Made by a program: the position numbers and the translations under genes
Part shown: piece after piece, positions 54,448 through 63,939 of the stretch
Position numbering within the stretch: position 1 is the first letter of the stretch
Layout: every line of letters starts with the position of its first letter
Assembly (NCBI GenBank): GCA_016787565.1
Contig: JAEUUG010000003.1
Span: forward strand, 1-64,000
DNA from: Cyclobacteriaceae bacterium
GTDB taxonomy: Bacteria; Bacteroidota; Bacteroidia; Cytophagales; Cyclobacteriaceae
Length of the DNA: 64,000 bases
Reading direction: 5' to 3'
Notes under the pieces: generated by a model
Told to the model about the DNA's origin: nothing
Seen by the model: only the letters and a program-made list of their open reading frames with translations
Database searches by the model: none

Positions 54448-55779
54448 ATGAAGCTCTGGCAAAAGGATAAAGCATCGCTCCGGGAAGTGGAGAAATTCAC
54501 GATTGGGAAGGATCAGGAAATGGATATGTTTCTGGCCCGTTTTGATGTATTGGGTTCACTGGCCCACATTCAAATGTTGGAGTCAATTTCTTTATTGGAA
54601 AAAAATGAACTGCTCGTTTTATCGGCTGAGTTAAAATCGATTTATAGCCGGATTGAGTCGGGCGATTTCAGCGTTGAACCAGGCGTGGAAGATATCCACT
54701 CCCAGGTGGAACTGGAGCTCACCAAAAAACTGGGCGATGTAGGAAAGAAAATTCACAGTGGCCGTTCACGCAATGACCAGGTGCTCGTGGATGTAAAGCT
54801 TTACCTGCGGTACGAAATTCAGGAAGTGGTGACGGAAGTGAAAAATCTTTTTGATTTATTGATCACCCAAAGTGAAAAATTTAAAGATCACTTGCTTCCC
54901 GGCTATACGCATTTGCAACTCGCCATGCCATCCTCTTTTGGATTATGGTTTGGGGCGTATGCCGAAAGTCTTACCGATGATCTCACTACTGTTCATGCGG
55001 CTTACCGGGTGGTAAATAAAAATCCGCTTGGTTCTGCGGCCGGATACGGATCATCGTTTCCGTTAAACCGTATGCTCACGACACAACTATTGGGATTTGA
55101 AACCCTGAATTATAATGTTGTGTATGCGCAGATGGGCCGCGGCAAGACCGAGAGAATCGTGGCCAGCGCGTTTGCCAATGTGGCTGCCACGCTTGCAAAA
55201 CTTTCCATGGACGCCTGTTTGTTTCTGAATCAGAATTTTGGTTTCTTCAGTTTTCCGGATGACCTGACAACCGGATCGAGCATCATGCCGCACAAAAAAA
55301 ATCCTGATGTATTTGAACTTATCCGTGCGCGGTGCAATCAATTGGTGGCGCTGCCCAATGAAATCAGTTTGATGACAGCCAATCTTCCTTCCGGATACCA
55401 TCGCGACTTGCAGTTGCTGAAGGAAATACTTTTCCCGGCTATACAACATCTCAAAGATTGCCTGCGCATGGCTCACCTGATGCTTTCTAACATTCAGGTA
55501 AAAGAGAATATTCTGGCGGATGAAAAATATCAATACCTTTTCAGTGTTGAGGAGGTGAATAAACTCGTATTGTCAGGAGTGCCGTTCCGCGATGCGTATA
55601 GAAAAGTTGGGCTTGACATTGAGCAAGGTAATTACCACCCTGACAAAAAGATTCATCATACACACGAAGGAAGCATCGGCAACTTGCAAAACGAGACCAT
55701 TCGTCAAATGATGGACAAAGTGATCAGTCAATTCGACTTTAAAGTTGTAGAGGAGGCTATGAAAAAGTTAGTTGGTTAA
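54448..55779 (+). CDS. argH: argininosuccinate lyase
   Basis: This 443-residue enzyme performs the last step, releasing arginine and fumarate. The signature GSSIMPHKKNPD is intact (about 277-288), as are HSGRSRNDQVLVD (about 102-114) and PGYTHLQLAMPSSFG. It is slightly shorter than the usual 455-460 residues but shows no missing motif. It follows the deacylase gene by 51 bases on the same strand. Confidence 0.95.
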   Translation: MKLWQKDKASLREVEKFTIGKDQEMDMFLARFDVLGSLAHIQMLESISLLEKNELLVLSAELKSIYSRIESGDFSVEPGVEDIHSQVELELTKKLGDVGKKIHSGRSRNDQVLVDVKLYLRYEIQEVVTEVKNLFDLLITQSEKFKDHLLPGYTHLQLAMPSSFGLWFGAYAESLTDDLTTVHAAYRVVNKNPLGSAAGYGSSFPLNRMLTTQLLGFETLNYNVVYAQMGRGKTERIVASAFANVAATLAKLSMDACLFLNQNFGFFSFPDDLTTGSSIMPHKKNPDVFELIRARCNQLVALPNEISLMTANLPSGYHRDLQLLKEILFPAIQHLKDCLRMAHLMLSNIQVKENILADEKYQYLFSVEEVNKLVLSGVPFRDAYRKVGLDIEQGNYHPDKKIHHTHEGSIGNLQNETIRQMMDKVISQFDFKVVEEAMKKLVG

Positions 55780-55801
55780 TTTTGAATACGCGTGACAATC
55801 A

Positions 55802-56485
55802 ATGTATTTGCCGAAAACCATTTTGCGACTTTTATCTTTTCGGATTACGCGGGAAGAGTTACTTCAGTTGGACAACAAACATCTGCTGGCCGGACTGATC
55901 GGTACTTGGATTGTCGGCATGGGACGGTATTGGGATGATCCTGGTGCGAAAATTCTTCAACATGCAGGGCTTGGTTCGGTTATTTATATTTTCTGTCTTT
56001 CATTTTTTATTTGGCTGGTAATAAAACCGTATTGGGTAAAGCACTGGAATTATTTCAGTGTGTTGACGTTTGTGAGCCTTACATCTTTCCCGGCCATAGT
56101 GTACGCCATTCCTGTCGAACAGATTTGGACTAAGCAGATTGCCATTCAACTGAATGTTACCTTCCTGCTGGTTGTGGCATCGTGGCGATTGGGCTTACTA
56201 TACTTCTTCTTAAAAAGATTTACAAAGCTACCGCATGGCTACATCCTGGTTGGTACGTTGGTTCCGATTTGTGTGATTATCGTCACCCTTACAGCCTTAA
56301 ACCTGGAGCGAGCTGTGTTTGATATCATGGGAGGTTTACGGGAAAAAACAGGAAAAGACAAAGCCTATGAAGTGCTCATTATGCTCACATTCATCTCTTC
56401 GATTATTTCTATTCCGGTGCTGCTGGGTTACGCAGGGGCCATTGTTTTGCGATGGAAGCACAGAAAGCAGATGGAAAATTCATAA
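55802..56485 (+). CDS. membrane protein of unknown function
   Basis: This 227-residue protein has about five membrane helices after a charged start (RITREELLQLDNKHLLAGLIG). Conserved-looking elements are GMGRYWDDPGAKILQHAGLGSV between helices 1 and 2 and WVKHWNYFSVLTFVSLTSFPA. I do not recognise the family with certainty. It lies 22 bases after argH on the same strand and may be the last gene of that transcript. Confidence 0.6.
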   Translation: MYLPKTILRLLSFRITREELLQLDNKHLLAGLIGTWIVGMGRYWDDPGAKILQHAGLGSVIYIFCLSFFIWLVIKPYWVKHWNYFSVLTFVSLTSFPAIVYAIPVEQIWTKQIAIQLNVTFLLVVASWRLGLLYFFLKRFTKLPHGYILVGTLVPICVIIVTLTALNLERAVFDIMGGLREKTGKDKAYEVLIMLTFISSIISIPVLLGYAGAIVLRWKHRKQMENS

Positions 56486-56490
56486 TATCA

Positions 56491-56892
56491 CTATTTGTTC
56501 TCCTCCATATCTTTTAGCTCAATCTCCAGCGCACGTGTGCTGATGTAGATTTCATTCAGCGATAAACCCAGTGAAAGCAGTAATGAGAAAAGACTCAGTC
56601 CGAAAATGGCGGTAGCCCAGGCCTCATGCTGAAAGTAAATGGCGAGCATGGCCAGAACGCACAGAAAGAAACTTAAAATTCCGGAAGCTTGCATTTGCTT
56701 CACCAGTTCGAGTCGCCTTTTCAGGTTTCGGATTTGTTCGCGGATAATCTCCCGGTCTTCGTTGATTTGTTTGTACTTCGTGTGCAGGTTGCGGATGAGG
56801 GTAGCCAAAGCAAGAAAGCGATTGGTATAGGCCAGCATCATTAATGTAATGGCCGGGAATAGAAGGGCAGGTGTGTTGATCGAGATTTCCAT
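56491..56892 (-). CDS. DUF2721 family membrane protein
   Basis: This 133-residue protein has the DUF2721 layout. A first helix in TPALLFPAITLMMLAYTNR is followed by a long charged cytoplasmic segment (YKQINEDREIIREQIRNLKR) with coiled-coil character. Two closing helices and NEIYISTRALEIELKDME follow. Function is unknown for the family. It sits two bases after the neighbouring membrane protein gene, in one operon. Confidence 0.8.
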   Translation of the reverse strand: MEISINTPALLFPAITLMMLAYTNRFLALATLIRNLHTKYKQINEDREIIREQIRNLKRRLELVKQMQASGILSFFLCVLAMLAIYFQHEAWATAIFGLSLFSLLLSLGLSLNEIYISTRALEIELKDMEENK

Positions 56893-56894
56893 GC

Positions 56895-57383
56895 TTATTT
56901 TTTAAAATCCGGGTTCCAGGTCAGGATGTCTTCAACATCAGAAATTTTTTTCAAGGGCCCACGAATAACAATTTCGTCCGCCAGCGTTATGTAAATATCT
57001 TCGGTTCCAAACCACGATTTCAGCAGCTTATAAAACCACGATGTAGGGGTAAGGTGAATGATGGTTTTTGTTTGTTCTTGTATGCGAAATCCTTTTTTCG
57101 TGATGTGAAAAAGTAATTTGTCGTGAAAGTTCAGAAGGTCGTTAAAATCGTTAATAAAAAGTGAAGCATTCCGCACACTGAATGACAGGGTGATGCTTAT
57201 CATGAGCGGAAGAATAAGTCCATTCATAGCCCAGAACAAAACACGGTCAGTTGAACTGAACATGCCATCACCATCCAGGTATCCGGCCAGCAGAATAAAC
57301 AGGTTATAAACTGTGCCAAAAGCAATAAACAAGATCAGCCATTTTTTCCAACGCCAGCGTTCAATCTCTTTTCGTGTTCGCAT
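56895..57383 (-). CDS. membrane protein of unknown function
   Basis: This 162-residue protein starts at ATG 57383 (MRTRKEIERWRWKKW). It has two or three helices in the first half (LILFIAFGTVYNLFILLAG; MNGLILPLMISITLSFSV) and a cytoplasmic C-terminal domain of about 85 residues (DKLLFHITKKGFRIQEQTK, then WFGTEDIYITLADEIVIRG). The latter looks like a compact beta-rich domain. I do not know the family. An in-frame ATG at 57425 would run into the promoter area of the divergent protease gene. Confidence 0.6.
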   Translation of the reverse strand: MRTRKEIERWRWKKWLILFIAFGTVYNLFILLAGYLDGDGMFSSTDRVLFWAMNGLILPLMISITLSFSVRNASLFINDFNDLLNFHDKLLFHITKKGFRIQEQTKTIIHLTPTSWFYKLLKSWFGTEDIYITLADEIVIRGPLKKISDVEDILTWNPDFKK

Positions 57384-57425
57384 AAGAAACGGTAATTTGC
57401 AGGGAAAATAGAAAGAGTATACCAT

Positions 57426-58661
57426 ATGTCAATAACTCCTGAAACGATTCTTATTATTATCCTGTCGATTGTAGTGATCAGTTTCGTATTTGATCAAGTA
57501 TTGGATTTTATTAACCTGAAAGCACAGCGAACCGATATTCCGGATGAAGTAGCTTCGTTTTATGACCGTGATAAATATATCAAGTCGTTGGTGTATCTGA
57601 AGGAGCAGACCTATTTCTCGTTTCTTTCAGGCGGATTCAGTTTTCTGCTTTCTATAGCCATGTTGTATTTTGGTGGGTTCGGCTGGCTTGATTCCCTGTT
57701 GCGTCCTGAAATTATGCATCCCATCCCATTAGCATTGGCATTTTTTGGTGTGCTTATGCTGGCTTCCGATATCGTGACGATTCCCTTTCAGTGGTATGGA
57801 ACTTTCGTGCTGGAAGAAAAGTATGGTTTCAATAAAACCACGATCAAAACTTTTATTGCGGATAAACTGAAAGGCTACCTTTTGGGCGCGCTGACTGGCG
57901 GCACATTGCTTTCGGTGCTCATCTACATGGTTCAGCTAATTGGGCCAAACTTCTGGATTTGGTTTTCGCTGATTGCGGCTGCCTTCATTTTGTTTGTCAA
58001 CATGTTTTATACCTCACTGATTTTGCCGCTCTTCAATAAACTGACACCGCTTCCGGATGGAGAACTGAAATCGGCCATTGAGAACTTTGCTGCGAAAATA
58101 AATTTCCCCATCACCAATATTTTTGTCATTGATGGTTCGAAGCGATCGAACAAGGCTAACGCTTTTTTTTCCGGTATTGGTAAAAAGAAAAAGATCGTAC
58201 TGTATGATACGCTGATTACTAACCACACCACTGACGAACTCGTTGCTATTCTGGCGCATGAAGTAGGACATTTCAAAAAGAAGCACATCCTCTGGAGTTA
58301 TTTCTTTTCTGTGGTGCAAATCACGTTCACGTTGTTTGTGTTGTCGCGTATGGTTTTCAATGAAGAGTTGTCGTTGGCATTGGGGGGAAGTCAACAGGCC
58401 ATTCATTTAAACCTGCTGGCCTTTGGTATTTTGTTCTCGCCCATTTCCGGTGTCACCGGGATTTTTATGAATATGTTCAGTCGCAAGAATGAATTTGAAG
58501 CCGATGCCTATGCGCGGGAAACATTTAGTGGAAAAGCACTAACCGAAGCCTTGAAAAAATTATCGGTCGATAACCTGAGCAACTTATATCCACATCCATG
58601 GTATGTGTTCTTCCACTATTCACATCCCCCGTTGTTAAAGCGGCTTGAAGCATTGCGATAG
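57426..58661 (+). CDS. M48 family zinc metalloprotease (CAAX protease / Ste24-like)
   Basis: This 411-residue integral membrane protease has an N-terminal CAAX_prot_1 region (about 5-200) with several helices. The zinc motif HEVGH at 278-282 (LAHEVGHFKKKH) and the downstream NEFEADAYARETF carry the third zinc ligand Glu. The C-terminal FFHYSHPPLLKRLEAL is the typical Ste24 ending. Bacterial homologues lack prenylated substrates and probably serve membrane protein quality control. Confidence 0.92.
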   Translation: MSITPETILIIILSIVVISFVFDQVLDFINLKAQRTDIPDEVASFYDRDKYIKSLVYLKEQTYFSFLSGGFSFLLSIAMLYFGGFGWLDSLLRPEIMHPIPLALAFFGVLMLASDIVTIPFQWYGTFVLEEKYGFNKTTIKTFIADKLKGYLLGALTGGTLLSVLIYMVQLIGPNFWIWFSLIAAAFILFVNMFYTSLILPLFNKLTPLPDGELKSAIENFAAKINFPITNIFVIDGSKRSNKANAFFSGIGKKKKIVLYDTLITNHTTDELVAILAHEVGHFKKKHILWSYFFSVVQITFTLFVLSRMVFNEELSLALGGSQQAIHLNLLAFGILFSPISGVTGIFMNMFSRKNEFEADAYARETFSGKALTEALKKLSVDNLSNLYPHPWYVFFHYSHPPLLKRLEALR

Positions 58662-58676
58662 CAACTTCCGGACTCT

Positions 58677-61115
58677 TTAGCTTCCCGACTTCTTAAAACT
58701 CCACCCAATACTTCCCAACAGTACCAGCAATACCATCCATGAAGAGGCCATGGTTATTTTGTTGCCTACATAGTATGCATCGGGTTCGAATTTAAATTCA
58801 ATGATGTTGTTGCCTGCCGGAACAGCCAGTGCCCGTAAAACGTAATTAGCGCGCAGAATTTCAACGGGTTTATTGTTAATAAAGGCCTTCCATCCTTTCG
58901 GGAAATAAATTTCAGAGAATACAGCAAGTCCTGTTTTGGAGGACGTGCTTTCATACTTTAAGTAATTCGGATTATGCTCGATAATTTTTATGGATGCGCT
59001 GCTATCCGGCTCATCGGATGGAATTGTAAATTTCGAAGCATCCATAACGGCAACTTCGCGTGTATTGAGGGCACAAACTTTGCGCAATTCTTCATCGGGT
59101 GAATTCACCGATTCAATTTGTTGTACAAACCACGCTGCCCCGTTGGCCGCAGGGTTAGGAATGATGTTGCTGCGCTCCGATCCGTACATGATGTATTTTG
59201 TATTTAACATATTCAACACACCATATTGATTAAAATCCAACTGGCCAGCGCGGGCATCCTGGATGAATTGTGAAGTTTGCTGTGTAATACAGGAATCGTA
59301 CAAATCCTGATACCGTCTCAGGCGTGCACCATGATATCCGCCCAGTGAATTGTGATAGTAGGAGGTGCGGGCTTCATACCATTGTTGCAGGTAAAAAACG
59401 CGGTAATACGATTTGTCTTTCAGAATTTCCTGATCGGCTTCTGTCAGGGCGAGAAACTTGTTTTCACGTTTCCGCTGATAGTTATCCTTTGTGAGATAGC
59501 GTTTGTCCACAACCGACAGATCAACAACGATCATGAACGTGAGGAAAATATAAAACGCAATGGGTGAAATTTTTCGTTGTACATCGAAGAAAATCACAAG
59601 GAAGGCAGCGAGGATGAATGCCAGTGAACGAATGGCATCACTTCTAAAAAAACTTTTCCGGTCATCCGCCAGCGCCTGAGCAAACCAGGTTGGAAGCTCA
59701 CTTTCTTCTGCTCTAAGAAAGCTAAACATACCGGCAAACACAATCAATAAAAAACAAAGTCCACCGGTAGAGGCCAATGCTATCCATATTTTTTTGCGCG
59801 CAGCCTTATCGATTCCTTTAGCGAGAATTTTTTCCAGGCCAAGCATTCCCGCGAGCGGCATAGCGAATAGGGTAATGACCAGTGCGAAGGTTACCGAACG
59901 GAATTTATTATAACCCGGCAGATAATCGAATAGAAAATAATTGAAGGACTTGAATGAACTTCCCCATGTCAGGCCAATCGCAAAAAGGCTAATCGGTAAT
60001 AACCACCAGAGTATTTTTTTATCACCGAAGGCAATACCAATAGCAAATAGAAAAACAATGATGGCCCCTGCATAATAAGGTGAAGTGAAAGGCTGCGGCC
60101 CCCAATAGGAGGAAGTATATTGTGCCAACTGATTGGCCAATTGCTGATTGCCGGAACTGGCCAATGCCTGATAGACTTTGCTGTTCTGGTCATTAACCAG
60201 GTAATTCGAACTGCTTCCACCATAAAAATTGGGAATCAATAGTGTAAAGGGTTCCAGAATTCCGTAGCTGTATTGGAAGGCATATTCTCTGTTGAGACCT
60301 GTGCCGGCAGGTTGAGTGGCTGTCGCAGTCAACTCTGATTTTCCACGTATAGTATAGGGGCTATATTCCGCCACGGCCCATAGGGGTCCGATAAACGATC
60401 CAACAGCAATACACACGGCAGCGATCAGTACACCGATAGTCTTTGCAAAGTCCACGACTTTCTTATCACGAATGGCATAGATGAGTTGAACAATGCCATA
60501 CGCCACCACGAGCAACATCAGGTAATAGGTAACCTGCAAGTGATTCTCACGCAAGTGTAAGGCCATGCCAACGGTGGTTACTCCCAATCCCAGAATTCTT
60601 TTTCCGGTGAAGGCCAGTTGAATTCCAGCTACTACCAGCGGCATGAAAGCTATGGCTCCGATGCGCGCATTGTGCCCGGCTATCACACCAATGATCATGT
60701 AGGATGAGAGCCCAAATGCCAGTGCACCGGAAATGGCCAGATACGGTCGCACACGAAAAGCGAGCAGTAAAATATAATAGCACAAAAAGGAAAGGAAAAT
60801 ATTCGCTATCGGATGAGGCAAACCGAAGGCCATGATTTTTTTCAGAAAGCTTACAACACCGTTACTCCATTGAACATGAATCAAGTAGGCAGGCATGCCA
60901 CTAAACATCGATTCGGCCCAAAGTCCTTCTTTACCAGTCTGATCACGATAATCGCGCAATGCTTTCGCAGAACCTTCCCATTGCTGAATATCCTGTTGTT
61001 CAATCACCTTGTTATCGAAGAACACAGGGTTAAAAAAGAATATCGTCACTAACAAAAAGGCAGCTATAGCCACCACATGGGGGAGAACGTTTTCAACGAA
61101 GTTGATTTTTTTCAT
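58677..61115 (-). CDS. YfhO family membrane protein
   Basis: This 812-residue polytopic protein has about 12-13 helices in the first 530 residues. A C-terminal extracytoplasmic domain contains FYLQQWYEARTSYYHNSLGG and ends with a final helix. The end sequence FSEIYFPKGWKAFINNKPVE is the YfhO hallmark (YPGW-type motif). YfhO proteins resemble GT-C glycosyltransferases; in Bacillus the family decorates lipoteichoic acid. An Asp at the end of the first helix (IEQQDIQQWEG region) suits a GT-C active site. The donor and acceptor here are unknown. Confidence 0.88.
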   Translation of the reverse strand: MKKINFVENVLPHVVAIAAFLLVTIFFFNPVFFDNKVIEQQDIQQWEGSAKALRDYRDQTGKEGLWAESMFSGMPAYLIHVQWSNGVVSFLKKIMAFGLPHPIANIFLSFLCYYILLLAFRVRPYLAISGALAFGLSSYMIIGVIAGHNARIGAIAFMPLVVAGIQLAFTGKRILGLGVTTVGMALHLRENHLQVTYYLMLLVVAYGIVQLIYAIRDKKVVDFAKTIGVLIAAVCIAVGSFIGPLWAVAEYSPYTIRGKSELTATATQPAGTGLNREYAFQYSYGILEPFTLLIPNFYGGSSSNYLVNDQNSKVYQALASSGNQQLANQLAQYTSSYWGPQPFTSPYYAGAIIVFLFAIGIAFGDKKILWWLLPISLFAIGLTWGSSFKSFNYFLFDYLPGYNKFRSVTFALVITLFAMPLAGMLGLEKILAKGIDKAARKKIWIALASTGGLCFLLIVFAGMFSFLRAEESELPTWFAQALADDRKSFFRSDAIRSLAFILAAFLVIFFDVQRKISPIAFYIFLTFMIVVDLSVVDKRYLTKDNYQRKRENKFLALTEADQEILKDKSYYRVFYLQQWYEARTSYYHNSLGGYHGARLRRYQDLYDSCITQQTSQFIQDARAGQLDFNQYGVLNMLNTKYIMYGSERSNIIPNPAANGAAWFVQQIESVNSPDEELRKVCALNTREVAVMDASKFTIPSDEPDSSASIKIIEHNPNYLKYESTSSKTGLAVFSEIYFPKGWKAFINNKPVEILRANYVLRALAVPAGNNIIEFKFEPDAYYVGNKITMASSWMVLLVLLGSIGWSFKKSGS

Positions 61116-61198
61116 TTCGGCATGTTAAGGACTGCAAAATAGGAAGGATTGCAGAAAGCAAAAAGTAAGATTTCCTGTACGGTAAAACAGCCCCTCTT

Positions 61199-62200
61199 TC
61201 AACCACCAATGGTGGACATGGATTCATGAGCGGGTTGATGATCCTTTCTTTTTTTCTCAGCTTCAAACCCGTCTTTTACGCGAGATTGAAATGACCGCAT
61301 CAACGATTCTCTTACCACACTATCATCACCAGTAGACCGCAACAGTTCTTTAATATTTAAAACACCATCATCGTACAGGCATGTTTTTAAGGTGCCTTGT
61401 GCGGTAACCCGGATACGATTACAGGTGCCGCAAAACGTTCGACTGAATGCTGCGATAATGCCGATGTTTCCGGCATAGCCGGGGATAGCATACTGATACG
61501 AAGTTGAAAATTCCGGATCCGGAATTTTGGTCAGACCAGGATAGTGCGCCTGAAGATGCGCGTGTATTTTTTTGTATGTCCAGTGCAATACCGGATAGTG
61601 ACTGCCTTCACCATTAAAAGGCATTTCTTCAATGAACCTGACCGACACAGCATGTTGACGTGTTAATTCTGCCAGGGGCACGATGTCGTCAATGTTTTTT
61701 TCCTCCATTACCACCGCGTTGATCTTTACAGGAATATTATGCTGTAATAGAAGATCGTACGTTTTCATCACAGCATCAAATTCATCCCTGCGTGTAATTT
61801 CTTCAAAGCGTTGGCGATTGATAGTATCGAGACTAAGGTTAACGGAAGCAATCCCAAGGTCTTTTAATTCCGGAATGTGGGGTGCTGTCAGTACACCATT
61901 CGTAGTCAGGTGTAAATCCTGAATGCCGGGAATGGTGACTATTTTTCGGATCAGTTTCATCAGGTCGGTACGCACAAAAGGTTCGCCTCCCGTTAACCGG
62001 ATTTTGGTGATACCCATCTGCGCAAGCACGGTGATGAGTCGTTCTATTTCTTCGAAGCTGAGCAGTTCTTTTTTGGGAAGATACCGGATGCCTTCTTCAG
62101 GCATGCAATAAAAGCAACGCAGGTTGCACCGGTCGGTAACGGCAAGCCTCAGGTAATTTATCGGGCGACCATGGTTGTCAACTAGTGTACTCACGCTCAT
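61199..62200 (-). CDS. moaA: GTP 3',8-cyclase
   Basis: This 333-residue radical SAM enzyme performs the first step of molybdenum cofactor synthesis. The SAM cluster is C25xxxC29xxC32 (DRCNLRCFYC). The second cluster is in FCGTCNRIRV with a later Cys in LKTCLYDDG. GGEPFVRTDL binds SAM. It ends in STIGG, the C-terminal Gly-Gly needed for activity. ATG 62200 was chosen over a start 19 codons earlier that has no family similarity. Confidence 0.95.
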   Translation of the reverse strand: MSVSTLVDNHGRPINYLRLAVTDRCNLRCFYCMPEEGIRYLPKKELLSFEEIERLITVLAQMGITKIRLTGGEPFVRTDLMKLIRKIVTIPGIQDLHLTTNGVLTAPHIPELKDLGIASVNLSLDTINRQRFEEITRRDEFDAVMKTYDLLLQHNIPVKINAVVMEEKNIDDIVPLAELTRQHAVSVRFIEEMPFNGEGSHYPVLHWTYKKIHAHLQAHYPGLTKIPDPEFSTSYQYAIPGYAGNIGIIAAFSRTFCGTCNRIRVTAQGTLKTCLYDDGVLNIKELLRSTGDDSVVRESLMRSFQSRVKDGFEAEKKRKDHQPAHESMSTIGG

Positions 62201-62281
62201 ACTCTTTCTAACGGCACAAAGTACGAACAAATCATCAATTTCACTGGAACTATACAATCGGTAGTTCCCAGGTCTGGCAAA

Positions 62282-62734
62282 CTATTGCTCCAGCAACTTT
62301 TTTATTTCTGCCAGAATAGGGTTCCATCCTTCACCTCCGTTTGAAGCATCCTGATACCGTTTTTCTCCACCTTCTACCAGGGTAAAATCACCTTGTGTAA
62401 CGGTCAGAATTGTATGGCCATGATCCTCCTCTAAGGTGTAGGTCACCGTCAGGTAATTCTCCGGAATGTCGGCATAGATACTATGTGGATCAAAAGTGGT
62501 ATAAACAAGCCTGATTGGCGGGACAATTTGAACGATGTGACCTTTAACAAAGACCATTTCTTTGCCTTCATAGTGCCCTCGCCATAAAAGAGGACTTCCT
62601 TCTTTCCAATCGGAGACAGTCTCACAACCGAACATGTACTTTTTGGTTTGTTCCGGATTGGTGAGGGCATCCCAAACCACTGCGGGAGAAGCCTGAATGG
62701 TTATAGTGTTTCTGATAAATTGAGAATTGTTCAT
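62282..62734 (-). CDS. SRPBCC (AHSA1-like) domain protein
   Basis: This 150-residue single-domain protein of the START/SRPBCC superfamily has an N-terminal strand and helix ITIQASPAVVWDALTNPEQTK, a following YMFGCETVSDWKEGSPLLWRG and a C-terminal helix GGEGWNPILAEIKKLL. The fold encloses a hydrophobic cavity. No ligand can be inferred. It lies upstream of moaA on the same strand and divergent from moaD. Confidence 0.85.
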   Translation of the reverse strand: MNNSQFIRNTITIQASPAVVWDALTNPEQTKKYMFGCETVSDWKEGSPLLWRGHYEGKEMVFVKGHIVQIVPPIRLVYTTFDPHSIYADIPENYLTVTYTLEEDHGHTILTVTQGDFTLVEGGEKRYQDASNGGEGWNPILAEIKKLLEQ

Positions 62735-62871
62735 GATGTCTTTGGTTTTTCTGTAAAGGAATACAATCCATTGACAACCTTATGTCAGCAGAAATTCTTT
62801 TGAAAAATTAATCAGCGGTAAGGTCTTATTCCAATCGTGCGTGTATTTTAGCCATTCATTGAAGTTATATT

Positions 62872-63114
62872 ATGAATACGTTTACGATTAAGGCATTTGG
62901 CATTACCAGGGATATTCTTGGCGGAAAGGAGGTTGTGCTGACCATGAATGGACAAACGGTAGGCGATTTAAGGCAATATCTGTTAGGTCAATACCCTAAT
63001 CTGAAGGGGTTACGGTCATTGTTTATTGCTGTAAATAACGCCTATGCAGAAGATGGTAAGGCTTTATTGGCCACCGATGAAATAGCCTTAATTCCACCGG
63101 TTGCTGGTGGTTAG
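62872..63114 (+). CDS. moaD: molybdopterin synthase small subunit
   Basis: This 80-residue ubiquitin-fold sulfur carrier ends in PPVAGG. The Gly-Gly tail is adenylated and converted to a thiocarboxylate that inserts into the MoaE active site. MNTFTIKAFGITRDILGGKE is the expected beginning. moaE follows 113 bases later. Confidence 0.92.
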   Translation: MNTFTIKAFGITRDILGGKEVVLTMNGQTVGDLRQYLLGQYPNLKGLRSLFIAVNNAYAEDGKALLATDEIALIPPVAGG

Positions 63115-63227
63115 GCCTACCGCCTCAGCGATAATCAACAATTTTGTGTTGTCATTTGGAACCTAAATCGGTACCTTCCACTACCCTTCGGATTGAAACA
63201 TATTGTTCAACCAACCTTTTCAACACC

Positions 63228-63659
63228 ATGATCAAAATAACTGCAAAACCTATCGATGTGCAAAAGGTCATCGATACTGCTTCGAGCCTGAGTGCTGGGG
63301 CGGTGAATGTATTTGTCGGCACCGTTCGTAATAATGCGAACGGGAAGAATGTAATATGGCTGGAGTATGAAGCCTATGAGGCGATGGCGGTAGCAGAAAT
63401 CAAGAAAATAATTGATGAGGCTTCACACCGATGGCCATTATTGGGTTGGGCAGTAAGTCACCGTGTAGGCACACTAAAACCGGGAGAAGTTGCTGTAGTC
63501 GTAGCGGTTTCTTCACCACATCGCAGGGATTCTTTTGAGGCCTGTCAATACATTATAGACACGGTCAAAGAGAAAGTACCCATCTGGAAAAAGGAACATT
63601 TTGAAGACGGTGAAGAGTGGGTGTCCGCACACCCGGCCGCTGTGGTAGCACAGAATTAA
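63228..63659 (+). CDS. moaE: molybdopterin synthase large subunit
   Basis: This 143-residue catalytic subunit has AGAVNVFVGTVRN near the N-terminus. VSSPHRRDSFEACQYIID is in the middle and VPIWKKEHFEDGEEWVSAHP, containing the active-site lysines, is near the end. ATG 63228 was chosen; an open frame upstream has no family similarity. With MoaA and MoaD it supplies three moa functions; moaB, moaC and moeA are not in this window. Confidence 0.94.
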   Translation: MIKITAKPIDVQKVIDTASSLSAGAVNVFVGTVRNNANGKNVIWLEYEAYEAMAVAEIKKIIDEASHRWPLLGWAVSHRVGTLKPGEVAVVVAVSSPHRRDSFEACQYIIDTVKEKVPIWKKEHFEDGEEWVSAHPAAVVAQN

Positions 63660-63790
63660 CCGATCAGAATAAAGGCTAATGTCACCAGGGCAACAGCACC
63701 CAGTAGTCCGCCAAACAAAATAAAGATAAGGTTACGGCTGATCGGGTTTAATAAAATACCCGGGATGAAGTTTCTTGAAAGCGTTTTCAT
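63656..63790 (-). CDS. 44-residue single-helix membrane protein
   Basis: This short gene starts at ATG 63790. The product has a basic start, MKTLSRNFIPGILLNPISRN, followed by one helix LIFILFGGLLGAVALVTLAF, and stops overlapping the moaE stop on the other strand. A small positive-inside single-span protein is consistent with the sequence. I know no homologue, and expression is unproven. Confidence 0.5.
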   Translation of the reverse strand: MKTLSRNFIPGILLNPISRNLIFILFGGLLGAVALVTLAFILIG

Positions 63791-63828
63791 TTTGACCAAC
63801 TTTTTTAGACAACACTAAGGTAACACAT

Positions 63829-63855
63829 GGGAACCGATTCGGTTCCCTTTTTTTT
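63829..63855 (+). terminator. intrinsic terminator downstream of the moa genes
   Basis: GGGAACCG (63829-63836) and CGGTTCCC (63840-63847) form an 8-bp stem with a three-base loop followed by eight T. It is 170 bases beyond moaE on the plus strand. Confidence 0.8.
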
Positions 63856-63939
63856 GTCTGGTTGGCAAATTTTTCTATACATAGGCTGTATCTTTTAAGT
63901 AATCGAGTCATTTTGATTCTAAAAAAAAGGAAAAAAGTT

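Noticed and set aside
55087..55533. 148-residue minus-strand open frame
   Set aside because: Antisense to argH across its signature motif; no independent support.
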